Assembly (NCBI RefSeq): GCF_003478505.1
Contig: NZ_QUFI01000039.1
Location: 1 to 25,059, forward strand
Length of the DNA stretch: 25,059 nt
Direction: 5' to 3'
DNA from: Clostridium sp. AF27-2AA
GTDB taxonomy: Bacteria > Bacillota > Clostridia > Lachnospirales > Lachnospiraceae
Below the pieces are notes generated by a model. It had not been told where the DNA came from and did no database searches. It saw nothing but the letters and a program-made list of their open reading frames with translations. A program made the translations under genes and the position numbers. This document shows positions 1 to 8,017 of the stretch, piece after piece; position 1 is the stretch's first letter, and every line of letters starts with the position of its first letter.

Positions 1-33
1 TGCTTCGGACCTTTCGCGACTATTCTTAAATTG

Positions 34-1494
34 TTATTTGTGATAGTGATAGCTGTCCAGTAATCCGTTTTTCATATCCCACAGCGGTTTAGACAGATCC
101 ACGTGTACCCGGTGCGGATATTCCAGTCGCAGGGATTCTTCCCAAAGTGTTGCAAGCTCGCTCTTGCAGTATTTCTGGATATCCATCACCTTCGGGGATT
201 CATATACACATTCTCCTTTTAAGAATACCGGAATCATCATTTCGCGCATGGTGTAGGTGTCGGGAGCAAGAAGGGTCTTTTTCCAGGTTTCCTTCGGATC
301 GAAGAGCAGGAGCGGCTGATCGGTGTCGTACTCTTCATCGATCAGGCAGATCAGGTCCGCGATGATCTTTCCGTTTTCCTTGTCATAGATACGGCGAATA
401 GTCTTGTTGCCCGGATTGGTGATCTTCTCAGCATTCTCGGACAGCTTGATCTTAGGAATAAATTCTCCGGTTGCCTTATCCTGAATCGCAGCCAGCTTGT
501 ACACACCGCCGAAGGACGGGCAGTCCTTGGAAGTGATCAGGTTGGTGCCGACACCCCAGGAGTTGATGGCTGCGCCCTGCAGTTTCAGGGAAGAGATCAG
601 GGTCTCATCCAGGTCGTTGGAAGCGGAGATGACAGCATCCGGGAATCCGGCTGCATCTAACATTTTCTTGGCTTTCTTTGACAGGTAAGCCAGATCACCG
701 CTGTCTAAGCGGATTCCGTAGAAGGTGAGCGGAATGCCGGCCTCGCGCATTTCCTTAAATACCTTGATGGCGTTTGGAATGCCGGAATTTAAAGTATCGT
801 AAGTATCAACCAGAAGGATGCAGGCGTTCGGATACAGCTTTGCGTAAGTACGGAATGCGGTCAGTTCATCCGGGAAGCTCATGATCCAGCTGTGGGCGTG
901 GGTGCCTTTGACCGGAACATCAAACATCTTGCCGCAGAGAACATTGGAGGTGCCGATGCATCCGGCAATCATGGCGGCGCGGGCACCATAGATACCGGCA
1001 TCCGGACCCTGTGCGCGGCGCAGGCCAAATTCCATGACACCATCACCCTGGGCTGCGTAGACCACGCGGGCTGCCTTGGTAGCAATCAGGGACTGGTGGT
1101 TGATGATGTTTAAGAGAGCAGTCTCAATAAGCTGAGCCTCCATGATCGGAGCAATGATCTTTACAAGCGGTTCCCTTGGGAATACGACGCTTCCTTCCGG
1201 AATGGCATAAATATCGCCGCTGAAATGGAACTGGCGGAGATAGTCGAGGAAATCTTCCTCAAACATACCGGTGGTACGTAAATAGTCAATGTCATCTTCA
1301 TCAAAGTGCAGGTTCTTTACGTAGTCGATTACCTGGTCTAAGCCAGCGCAGATCGAATAGCCGGAGCCTACCGGGTTGTTTCTGTAAAACGCGTCGAAAA
1401 TAACAGTTTCGTTTGCATCTTTTTCTTTAAAATAGCCCTGCATCATAGTCAGCTCGTAAAAGTCTGTGAGCAGGGTAAGGTTACGTTCACTCAT
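34..1494 (-). CDS. pncB: Nicotinate phosphoribosyltransferase
   Basis: The product is 486 aa, the usual size for the Firmicutes form. It joins nicotinate to PRPP, with ATP hydrolysis, to make nicotinate mononucleotide, the entry step of NAD salvage in the cytoplasm. Visible family motifs are the N-terminal LLTDFYELTMMQGY, the MEFGLRRAQGPDAG loop (about residues 154-166) and THAHSW (198-203), which holds the histidine that is phosphorylated during catalysis. The open frame runs upstream to 1779, but the ATG at 1494 is preceded by GAAGGAG seven bases away and matches the family N terminus; the upstream part is a translated leader without homology. It is transcribed away from ileS from its own promoter. 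A palindromic element sits in its 5' leader. The assignment is firm; regulation is not known. Confidence 0.95.
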   Translation of the reverse strand: MSERNLTLLTDFYELTMMQGYFKEKDANETVIFDAFYRNNPVGSGYSICAGLDQVIDYVKNLHFDEDDIDYLRTTGMFEEDFLDYLRQFHFSGDIYAIPEGSVVFPREPLVKIIAPIMEAQLIETALLNIINHQSLIATKAARVVYAAQGDGVMEFGLRRAQGPDAGIYGARAAMIAGCIGTSNVLCGKMFDVPVKGTHAHSWIMSFPDELTAFRTYAKLYPNACILLVDTYDTLNSGIPNAIKVFKEMREAGIPLTFYGIRLDSGDLAYLSKKAKKMLDAAGFPDAVISASNDLDETLISSLKLQGAAINSWGVGTNLITSKDCPSFGGVYKLAAIQDKATGEFIPKIKLSENAEKITNPGNKTIRRIYDKENGKIIADLICLIDEEYDTDQPLLLFDPKETWKKTLLAPDTYTMREMMIPVFLKGECVYESPKVMDIQKYCKSELATLWEESLRLEYPHRVHVDLSKPLWDMKNGLLDSYHYHK

Positions 1495-1526
1495 GCCGGT
1501 TCTCCTTCTGGGTTTGCTAATTTTTG

Positions 1527-1659
1527 GTAACTGTTCAGTAGATATGCGCACTTGCTGCGCTGATCGTAAGAAAACATAGGCTAGAAGGCAAAAATCCCAT
1601 CGGCGTAGCCGATTTGGAATGGATTTTTGCTTGTAACTATGAAGGTACTGAATGGTTAC
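1527..1659. repeat. Palindromic structured element in the pncB leader
   Basis: Outer arms 1527-1540 and 1646-1659 pair over 14 bp (two G-U pairs). Inside are a 10-bp stem (GCAAAAATCC at 1588-1597 with GGATTTTTGC at 1621-1630), which encloses ATCGGC-GTA-GCCGAT (1599-1613), and a small hairpin GCGCA-CTTGC-TGCGC (1546-1560). Read on the minus strand this is a multi-branched RNA in the pncB 5' UTR. No U-tract follows, so it is not a terminator. The compact shape with terminal inverted repeats resembles non-autonomous MITE/REP-like elements. No second copy was seen in this window, so repetition elsewhere is inferred. Confidence 0.6.
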
Positions 1660-1690
1660 GATTATTGTTAAAATTGTGTAAAACAATAGT

Positions 1691-1719
1691 AGTATACCAT
1701 CGGTTTTCACAAAAAACAA
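1691..1719 (-). promoter_or_regulatory. Probable sigmaA promoter of pncB (extended -10)
   Basis: On the minus strand, TTGTTT (1719-1714), a 17-nt spacer, then TGG-TATACT with the -10 at 1696-1691. The TGn extension compensates for a 3/6 match at -35. It would give a leader of about 190 nt containing the palindromic element. Confidence 0.6.
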
Positions 1720-1761
1720 TGCATTTGACATGAATTTAACAAATGGAGTGACGCAGAAACC

Positions 1762-1790
1762 TTGACAATTCTCATTCATATTAATATAAT
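1762..1790 (+). promoter_or_regulatory. Consensus sigmaA promoter of ileS
   Basis: TTGACA (1762-1767), a 17-nt spacer and TATAAT (1785-1790), a perfect match to the housekeeping consensus. Transcription would start near 1797, right at the beginning of the T-box leader. Confidence 0.92.
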
Positions 1791-1796
1791 GAAAAA

Positions 1797-2087
1797 GAAT
1801 GTAATATCAAAAAGGCTATGACGGAGACAGTAGCGCTGCAAAGAACGTAAGAGCGGAACGTACAAGCAGGCGGAACGCAGGAGCGAGCCGGGAGTGGTGG
1901 AAGCCCGGTGCAAGTAAGGCAGCAGTCGAAAATCACTCCCGAGCCGCAGGCCGAACCGATTTTTATAATCGCAGTAAGTCCAGCCGGTATTCCGCCGTTA
2001 ACCGGAACTCATATGTTTGTATGCAGTAATAGGTGGTCAAAAGTGGCAAGAAGTGTCGTTTCCTGTTTGCAGGGAGCGGCTTTTTTT
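1797..2087 (+). promoter_or_regulatory. T-box leader, isoleucine-specific, controlling ileS
   Basis: A leader of about 290 nt lies between the promoter and ileS. It begins with the typical T-box stem I base (GACGGAGACAGTAG near 1820-1833) and has the purine-rich apical stretch GTGGTGGAAG near 1894. On the descending side is GAAAATCACTCC, where ATC (1932-1934) fits the specifier codon for isoleucine. The tRNA-acceptor-binding TGGT lies at 2034-2037, followed by the terminator at 2055-2087. Uncharged tRNA-Ile should favour the antiterminator and turn ileS on. The T-box core reads AGGTGGTCAAAAG rather than the common AGGGTGGTACCGCG, so the antiterminator pairing is less obvious than usual. Confidence 0.88.
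2055..2087 (+). terminator. T-box attenuator terminator
   Basis: An 11-bp stem (2055-2065 with 2070-2080, four G-U pairs), a TTTG loop and seven T's (2081-2087). It lies between the T-box sequence and ileS and is the regulated terminator of the leader. Confidence 0.88.
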
Positions 2088-2165
2088 CATTTATAGGAAG
2101 TTTTCCTATGAAACGTTACACAGGATTCCCGCTGCATGCGTCAAAGATTGGAGGCAAAGAAAAGC

Positions 2166-5100
2166 ATGTATGAGAAAGTACCTACAAATATGAATTTTGT
2201 AGAGCGAGAGAAAAAAATTGAAAAGTTCTGGGATGATGAGCACATTTTCCAGAAGAGTATGGATTCCCGCAAAGAGGGTCCGACCTACACCTTCTACGAT
2301 GGCCCGCCTACCGCAAACGGCAAGCCTCATATCGGCCACGTACTGACCCGTGTTATCAAAGATATGATCCCGCGTTACCGCACCATGAAAGGCTGCATGG
2401 TTCCGCGTAAGGCAGGCTGGGATACCCACGGACTTCCGGTTGAGCTGGAAGTAGAGAAGATGCTTGGCCTGGATGGCAAGGAGCAGATCGAGCAGTATGG
2501 TCTGGAGCCGTTCATCGAGCACTGTAAAGAGAGTGTCTGGAAATACAAAGGCATGTGGGAGAAATTCTCCGGCACCGTTGGCTTCTGGGCTGACATGGAC
2601 AATCCGTATGTTACCTATCACAATGACTTCATCGAGTCTGAGTGGTGGGCATTAAAGCAGATCTGGGAGAAGGGACTCCTGTACAAAGGCTTCAAGATCG
2701 TTCCTTACTGCCCGCGCTGCGGCACCCCGCTTTCCTCCCACGAGGTAGCTCAGGGCTATAAAGATGTCAAAGAGCGTTCCGCCATCGCACGCTTTAAAGT
2801 TAAGGGTGAGGATGCTTACATCCTGGCATGGACCACTACCCCGTGGACCCTGCCGTCCAATGTGGCACTCTGCGTAAACCCGGATGAGACCTACGTTAAG
2901 GTACAGAACGGTGACTACACCTATTACCTGGCAGAAGCACTTTGTGATACTGTCCTGGAAGGTGAGTATACTGTACTGGAGAGATACAAAGGCAAAGATC
3001 TGGAGTACAAAGAGTACGAGCCGCTGTTTGACTGTGCAACAGCAATCTGTGAGAAGCAGAAAAAGAAAGCATTCTACGTTGTCTGCGATACCTATGTAAC
3101 CCTGACCGATGGTACCGGTGTGGTACACATTGCCCCGGCATTCGGTGAGGATGACTCCAAGGTCGGCAGAAAGTATGATCTTCCGTTTGTGCAGTTAGTA
3201 GACGCAAAGGGTGAGATGACCAAAGAGACTCCATGGGAAGGCGTATTTGTGAAGAAGGCGGATCCGCTGGTATTAAAGGCACTGGATGAGAAGGGCCTGT
3301 TATTCTCAGCACCGAATTTCGAGCACAGCTATCCGCACTGCTGGAGATGTGATACTCCGCTCATTTACTACGCAAGAGAGTCCTGGTTCATTAAGATGAC
3401 TGCTGTGAAGGATGACCTGATCCGCAACAACAATACCATCAACTGGATTCCGGAGAGCATCGGCAAGGGACGCTTCGGTGACTGGCTGGAGAACGTTCAG
3501 GACTGGGGCGTAAGCCGTAACCGTTACTGGGGCACCCCGCTTAATATCTGGGAGTGTGAGTGTGGCTGCCAGCATTCCATCGGAAGCCAGGCAGAGTTAA
3601 AATCCATGAGCCCGAACTATGCGGATGTTGTAAAGAAATACGCAAAAGAGATGGATAAAGAGGCCAATGGCGAGGTAGAGCTGCATCGTCCGTTCATCGA
3701 TGATGTCACCATCACCTGCCCGCAGTGCGGCAAGCAGATGCACCGTGTACCGGAGGTGATCGACTGCTGGTTCGATTCCGGTTCCATGCCGTTCGCACAG
3801 CATCATTATCCGTTTGAGAATAAGGAACTCTTTGAGAAGCAGTTCCCGGCAGATTTCATCTCCGAGGCTGTAGACCAGACCCGTGGATGGTTCTACTCCC
3901 TGCTGGCTATCTCCACCCTGATCTTTAACAAGGCTCCGTACAAGAACGTTATCGTTCTGGGCCATGTACAGGATGAGAACGGACAGAAGATGAGTAAATC
4001 CAAGGGCAACGCAGTCGATCCGTTCGATGCCCTGGAAACCTACGGCGCAGACGCCATCCGCTGGTATTTCTACATCAACAGCGCACCGTGGCTGCCGAAC
4101 CGTTTCCATGGCAAAGCCGTACAGGAAGGCCAGAGAAAGTTCATGGGTACCCTGTGGAATACCTACGCGTTCTTTGTACTGTACGCAAACATCGATAACT
4201 TTGACGCAACCAGATACACTCTGGATTACGACAAGCTCCCGGTTATGGATAAGTGGCTGCTTTCCAAGTTAAACTCCATGGTCAAGGATGTAGACGACAA
4301 CCTGTCCAACTACCGCATTCCGGAGGCCGCAAGAGCCCTTCAGGATTTCGTGGATGACATGAGTAACTGGTATGTAAGAAGAAGCCGTGAGCGTTTCTGG
4401 GCAAAGGGCATGGAGCAGGATAAGATCAACGCTTACATGACTCTGTACACCGCCCTGGTAACCGTAGCCAAGGCAGCCGCTCCGATGATCCCGTTCATGA
4501 CTGAGGATATCTACCAGAACCTGGTCAGAAGCATCGACAAGACCGCTCCGGAGAGCATCCATCTGTGCGATTTCCCGGCAGTAGATGAAACGATGATCGA
4601 CAAGCAGCTGGAGTCCGATATGGATGAGGTCTTAAAGATTGTTGTATTCGGCCGAGCAGCAAGAAATACCGCAAACATCAAGAACCGTCAGCCGATTGGC
4701 AAGATGTATGTCAAGGCAGAAAACAAGCTGTCCGACTTCTATGTAGAGATCATTGAGGATGAGTTAAATGTCAAGAGCGTAGAGTTCGTAGATGACGTCA
4801 GAAACTTCACCTCCTACAGCTTCAAGCCGCAGCTTAAGACCGTCGGACCGAAGTACGGCAAGCAGCTTGGCAACATCCGCAAGGCTCTGTCCGAGATTGA
4901 CGGCAATGCTGCCATGGACACCTTAAAGGCAGAGGGCGCGCTGAAGTTTGACTTCGGCGGCGAGCTGGTAGTTCTGACCGAAGATGATCTGTTGATCGAG
5001 ATGGCTCAGACCGAGGGCTATGTATCTGAGGGTGATAACTATGTAACGGTAGCCCTGGATACCCACCTGACTCCGGAGCTGCTGGAAGAAGGTTTTGTCC

Positions 5101-5357
5101 GTGAGCTGGTAAGTAAGATCCAGACCATGCGAAAAGAAGCAGGATTTGAGGTTACCGATCATATTAATGTATATCAGGATGGCAATGACAAGATCGCTGC
5201 TATCTTTAAGAAATACGCAGATACCATGAAAGGCGAAGTACTTGCCGATCACATTTTCCTTGGACAGATGAGTGGATACGCAAAAGAGTGGAATATTAAC
5301 GGTGAGACTGGAATGTTGGGTGTTGAGAAAGCAACAGACGGCAGCTGCCAGAAATAA
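2166..5357 (+). CDS. ileS: Isoleucyl-tRNA synthetase, type 2 (IleRS2-like)
   Basis: This class I aminoacyl-tRNA synthetase charges tRNA-Ile. The product is 1063 aa. HIGH is at residues 55-58 (GKPHIGHVL) and KMSKS at 608-612. Zn-knuckle cysteines are visible as CPRCG (C182, C185), CECGC and CPQCG. Length and motif context (KAGWDTHGLPVELEVEK, no C-terminal bacterial Zn finger) fit the eukaryote-like type-2 enzymes of about 1050 aa rather than the ~930-aa type 1. Type-2 enzymes are known for low sensitivity to mupirocin; that property is inferred here. The start at 2166 has GGAGG 11 bases upstream; an in-frame ATG at 2136 has no Shine-Dalgarno site. It is controlled by the T-box leader and ends in its own terminator. 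Confidence 0.95.
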   Translation: MYEKVPTNMNFVEREKKIEKFWDDEHIFQKSMDSRKEGPTYTFYDGPPTANGKPHIGHVLTRVIKDMIPRYRTMKGCMVPRKAGWDTHGLPVELEVEKMLGLDGKEQIEQYGLEPFIEHCKESVWKYKGMWEKFSGTVGFWADMDNPYVTYHNDFIESEWWALKQIWEKGLLYKGFKIVPYCPRCGTPLSSHEVAQGYKDVKERSAIARFKVKGEDAYILAWTTTPWTLPSNVALCVNPDETYVKVQNGDYTYYLAEALCDTVLEGEYTVLERYKGKDLEYKEYEPLFDCATAICEKQKKKAFYVVCDTYVTLTDGTGVVHIAPAFGEDDSKVGRKYDLPFVQLVDAKGEMTKETPWEGVFVKKADPLVLKALDEKGLLFSAPNFEHSYPHCWRCDTPLIYYARESWFIKMTAVKDDLIRNNNTINWIPESIGKGRFGDWLENVQDWGVSRNRYWGTPLNIWECECGCQHSIGSQAELKSMSPNYADVVKKYAKEMDKEANGEVELHRPFIDDVTITCPQCGKQMHRVPEVIDCWFDSGSMPFAQHHYPFENKELFEKQFPADFISEAVDQTRGWFYSLLAISTLIFNKAPYKNVIVLGHVQDENGQKMSKSKGNAVDPFDALETYGADAIRWYFYINSAPWLPNRFHGKAVQEGQRKFMGTLWNTYAFFVLYANIDNFDATRYTLDYDKLPVMDKWLLSKLNSMVKDVDDNLSNYRIPEAARALQDFVDDMSNWYVRRSRERFWAKGMEQDKINAYMTLYTALVTVAKAAAPMIPFMTEDIYQNLVRSIDKTAPESIHLCDFPAVDETMIDKQLESDMDEVLKIVVFGRAARNTANIKNRQPIGKMYVKAENKLSDFYVEIIEDELNVKSVEFVDDVRNFTSYSFKPQLKTVGPKYGKQLGNIRKALSEIDGNAAMDTLKAEGALKFDFGGELVVLTEDDLLIEMAQTEGYVSEGDNYVTVALDTHLTPELLEEGFVRELVSKIQTMRKEAGFEVTDHINVYQDGNDKIAAIFKKYADTMKGEVLADHIFLGQMSGYAKEWNINGETGMLGVEKATDGSCQK

Positions 5358-5377
5358 GCGTGTAAAAATACACCCGG

Positions 5378-5401
5378 GGCCCCGCAATACGGGGCCTTTT
5401 T
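5378..5401 (+). terminator. Intrinsic terminator after ileS
   Basis: Perfect 7-bp GGCCCCG/CGGGGCC stem (5378-5384, 5390-5396), a CAATA loop and five T's. A small GTGTA-AAAA-TACAC hairpin precedes it. The glgP start is only 33 nt further on. Confidence 0.9.
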
Positions 5402-5434
5402 CGGGAAACCGTAACTGAGGAGAGGAGATCCAGT

Positions 5435-7900
5435 ATGAAAGGCATGGCAAACAAAGGGTTTGACAAAGAAATATTTAAAAAGAGCGTGGTCGATAATGTA
5501 AAGAATCTGTACCGCCGCACCATCGATGAGGCAACACCGAATCAGGTATTCCAGGCAGTAGCCTATGCGGTAAAAGATGTCATTATCGACGAGTGGATCG
5601 CGACCCACAAGGAATATGAAAAGAAGGATGTAAAGACCGTTTACTATCTTTCCATGGAGTTCTTAATGGGACGCGCGCTGGGCAACAATATCATCAGCAT
5701 CATGGCAAGACAGGAAGTCAGAGAAGCTCTTGATGAGCTGGGCTTTGACTTAAATGTGATTGAGGACCAGGAGCCGGATGCGGCCCTTGGAAACGGCGGT
5801 CTGGGACGTCTGGCAGCATGCTTCCTGGATTCCCTTGCAACCCTCGGATACCCGGCATACGGCTGCGGCATCCGTTACCACTATGGTATGTTCAAACAGA
5901 AAATTGAAAACGGTTATCAGGTCGAGGTGCCGGATAACTGGTTAAAGGACGGCAACCCCTTTGAGGTACGCCGCTCCGAGTACGCAACCGAGGTCAAATT
6001 CGGCGGTTACGTGCGCACCGTCTGGGAGAACGGAAGAGAATATTTCGTTCAGGAGGGTTATCAGTCTGTTATGGCCGTTCCGTACGATCTCCCGGTTGTG
6101 GGCTACGGTAACAACGTAGTCAACACCCTGCGCATCTGGGACGCACAGCCGATCAATACCTTCAACCTGGACTCCTTCGATAAGGGTGATTACCAGAAGG
6201 CCGTGGAGCAGGAAAACCTGGCCAAGACCATCTGTGACGTGCTTTACCCGAACGACAACCACTATGCAGGTAAAGAGCTGCGCTTAAAACAGCAGTACTT
6301 CTTCATTTCCGCAAGTGTACAGCGTGCGGTAAGCAAATACATGGAGAAGCATGATGACATCCGCAAATTCTACGAGAAGAACGTATTCCAGTTAAACGAT
6401 ACCCATCCGACCGTAGCCGTTGCAGAGCTCATGCGAATTCTTCTGGATGACTATAACTTAACTTGGGAAGAAGCTTGGGAAGTCACCACAAAGACCTGCG
6501 CTTATACCAACCACACCATCATGGCCGAGGCCCTTGAAAAATGGCCGATCGAGCTGTTCTCCAGACTGCTTCCGCGTATCTACCAGATTGTTGAGGAGAT
6601 CAACCGTCGCTTCCTTCTTGAGATCCAGCAGAAATACCCGGGAAACCAGGAAAAGATTGCGAAGATGGCAATTATCTATGACGGTCAGGTCAAGATGGCA
6701 CACATGGCGATCGCGGGCAGTTTCTCTGTGAACGGTGTAGCAAGACTGCATACCGAGATCCTGGAAAAGCAGGAGTTAAAAGACTTTTATGAGATGATGC
6801 CGCAGAAGTTCAATAATAAGACCAACGGCATTACCCAGAGACGTTTCCTGCTTCACGCAAACCCGCTTCTGGCAGACTGGATCACTGACAAGATCGGTGA
6901 CGAATGGATTACAGACCTTTCCGCTATCAGCAAGTTAAAGCTGTATGTGGATGATGAGAAGTGCCAGCACGAATTCATGAATATCAAATATCAGAATAAG
7001 GTGCGTCTGGCAAAATACATCAAGGAGCACAACGGCATTGATGTTGATCCGCGTTCCATTTTTGATGTTCAGGTTAAGAGACTGCACGAGTATAAACGTC
7101 AGCTTATGAACATTCTGCATGTGATGTATCTGTACAACCAGCTGAAAGATAACCCGAACCTGGATATGGTTCCGAGAACCTTCATCTTCGGTGCTAAGGC
7201 AGCAGCAGGATATAAGCGTGCGAAACTGACGATCAAGCTGATCAACTCCGTTGCAGATGTGATCAACAACGATAAGTCTATTAACGGAAAGCTGAAGGTT
7301 GTCTTCATTGAAGACTATCGTGTATCCAATGCAGAGATCATCTTCGCGGCAGCTGATGTCAGTGAGCAGATCTCTACCGCAAGTAAAGAGGCATCCGGTA
7401 CCGGAAACATGAAGTTTATGTTAAATGGCGCACTGACTGTGGGAACCATGGACGGCGCGAACGTGGAGATCGTGGAAGAGGTTGGCGCAGAAAACGCGTT
7501 CATCTTCGGTACGTCCTCCGATGATATCATCCGCATGGAGCATGACCACAGCTATGATCCGATGCAGATCTTCAACAATGACCAGGATATCCGCCGCGTG
7601 CTGATGCAGCTCATCAACGGCTACTATGCACCATATGATCCGGAGCTGTTCCGCGATATCTATAACTCTCTGCTGAACACCTTAAGCAGTGACCGCGCTG
7701 ACACCTACTTTATCCTGAAGGATTTCCGGATGTATGCAGACGCGCAGAAACGTGTAGATGAAGCATACCGTGACGAGCAGTGGTGGGCAAAGGCAGCTAT
7801 GCTCAACACCGCATGCAGCGGTAAGTTCAGCTCTGACCGCACCATCGAGGAGTACGTAAAAGATATCTGGCATCTGGATAAGGTGAAGGTTGAACTGTAA
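5435..7900 (+). CDS. glgP: Glycogen/maltodextrin phosphorylase (GT35)
   Basis: The enzyme splits terminal alpha-1,4-glucose from glycogen or maltodextrin with phosphate, giving glucose-1-phosphate, using pyridoxal phosphate. At 821 aa it has the normal family length. Family signatures run throughout: EPDAALGNGGLGRLAACFLDS near residue 110, GIRYHYGMF, QLNDTHPTVAVAEL, and the PLP-lysine region EASGTGNMKFMLNG with K660. The start at 5435 has GAGGAGAGGAG ending seven bases upstream; the Met at codon 4 is a weaker alternative. It follows ileS in the same direction but beyond a strong terminator, with only 33 nt between, so how it is transcribed is unclear. No other glycogen gene is in the window. 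Glycogen versus maltodextrin preference cannot be read from sequence alone. Confidence 0.95.
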   Translation: MKGMANKGFDKEIFKKSVVDNVKNLYRRTIDEATPNQVFQAVAYAVKDVIIDEWIATHKEYEKKDVKTVYYLSMEFLMGRALGNNIISIMARQEVREALDELGFDLNVIEDQEPDAALGNGGLGRLAACFLDSLATLGYPAYGCGIRYHYGMFKQKIENGYQVEVPDNWLKDGNPFEVRRSEYATEVKFGGYVRTVWENGREYFVQEGYQSVMAVPYDLPVVGYGNNVVNTLRIWDAQPINTFNLDSFDKGDYQKAVEQENLAKTICDVLYPNDNHYAGKELRLKQQYFFISASVQRAVSKYMEKHDDIRKFYEKNVFQLNDTHPTVAVAELMRILLDDYNLTWEEAWEVTTKTCAYTNHTIMAEALEKWPIELFSRLLPRIYQIVEEINRRFLLEIQQKYPGNQEKIAKMAIIYDGQVKMAHMAIAGSFSVNGVARLHTEILEKQELKDFYEMMPQKFNNKTNGITQRRFLLHANPLLADWITDKIGDEWITDLSAISKLKLYVDDEKCQHEFMNIKYQNKVRLAKYIKEHNGIDVDPRSIFDVQVKRLHEYKRQLMNILHVMYLYNQLKDNPNLDMVPRTFIFGAKAAAGYKRAKLTIKLINSVADVINNDKSINGKLKVVFIEDYRVSNAEIIFAAADVSEQISTASKEASGTGNMKFMLNGALTVGTMDGANVEIVEEVGAENAFIFGTSSDDIIRMEHDHSYDPMQIFNNDQDIRRVLMQLINGYYAPYDPELFRDIYNSLLNTLSSDRADTYFILKDFRMYADAQKRVDEAYRDEQWWAKAAMLNTACSGKFSSDRTIEEYVKDIWHLDKVKVEL

Positions 7901-7980
7901 TAGCCTGACGGAACAAAACGCATGCAGGACCAGAAAAAGCCCATGGTTCATGCGTAGAATATTTCAGGAATAAAATTAGA

Positions 7981-8017
7981 AATCCCTCCGTAGATTAAAC
8001 TGACGGAGGGATTTTTT
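7981..8017 (+). terminator. Terminator after glgP, overlapping the spoIID ribosome binding site
   Basis: An 11-bp perfect stem (7981-7991 with 8003-8013), an 11-nt loop and six T's (8012-8017). The ATG of the next gene begins at 8018, directly after the U-tract. GGAGG, the only Shine-Dalgarno candidate for that gene, lies inside the 3' arm. The hairpin therefore both ends the glgP transcript and can mask the spoIID ribosome binding site. Confidence 0.9.

Noticed and set aside
1495..1779. N-terminal extension of the pncB frame with hydrophobic stretches
   Set aside because: It runs through the palindromic element and promoter, has no homology to the enzyme family, and the ATG at 1494 has a strong ribosome binding site.
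2106..2621. 171-codon minus-strand frame over the start of ileS
   Set aside because: Antisense of a well-supported gene, without ribosome binding site or recognisable domains.
7919..7954. CGCATG/CATGCG inverted repeat after glgP
   Set aside because: Only six pairs with a 24-nt loop and no U-tract; the real terminator follows at 7981. No convincing sporulation promoter for spoIID could be fixed in this gap.
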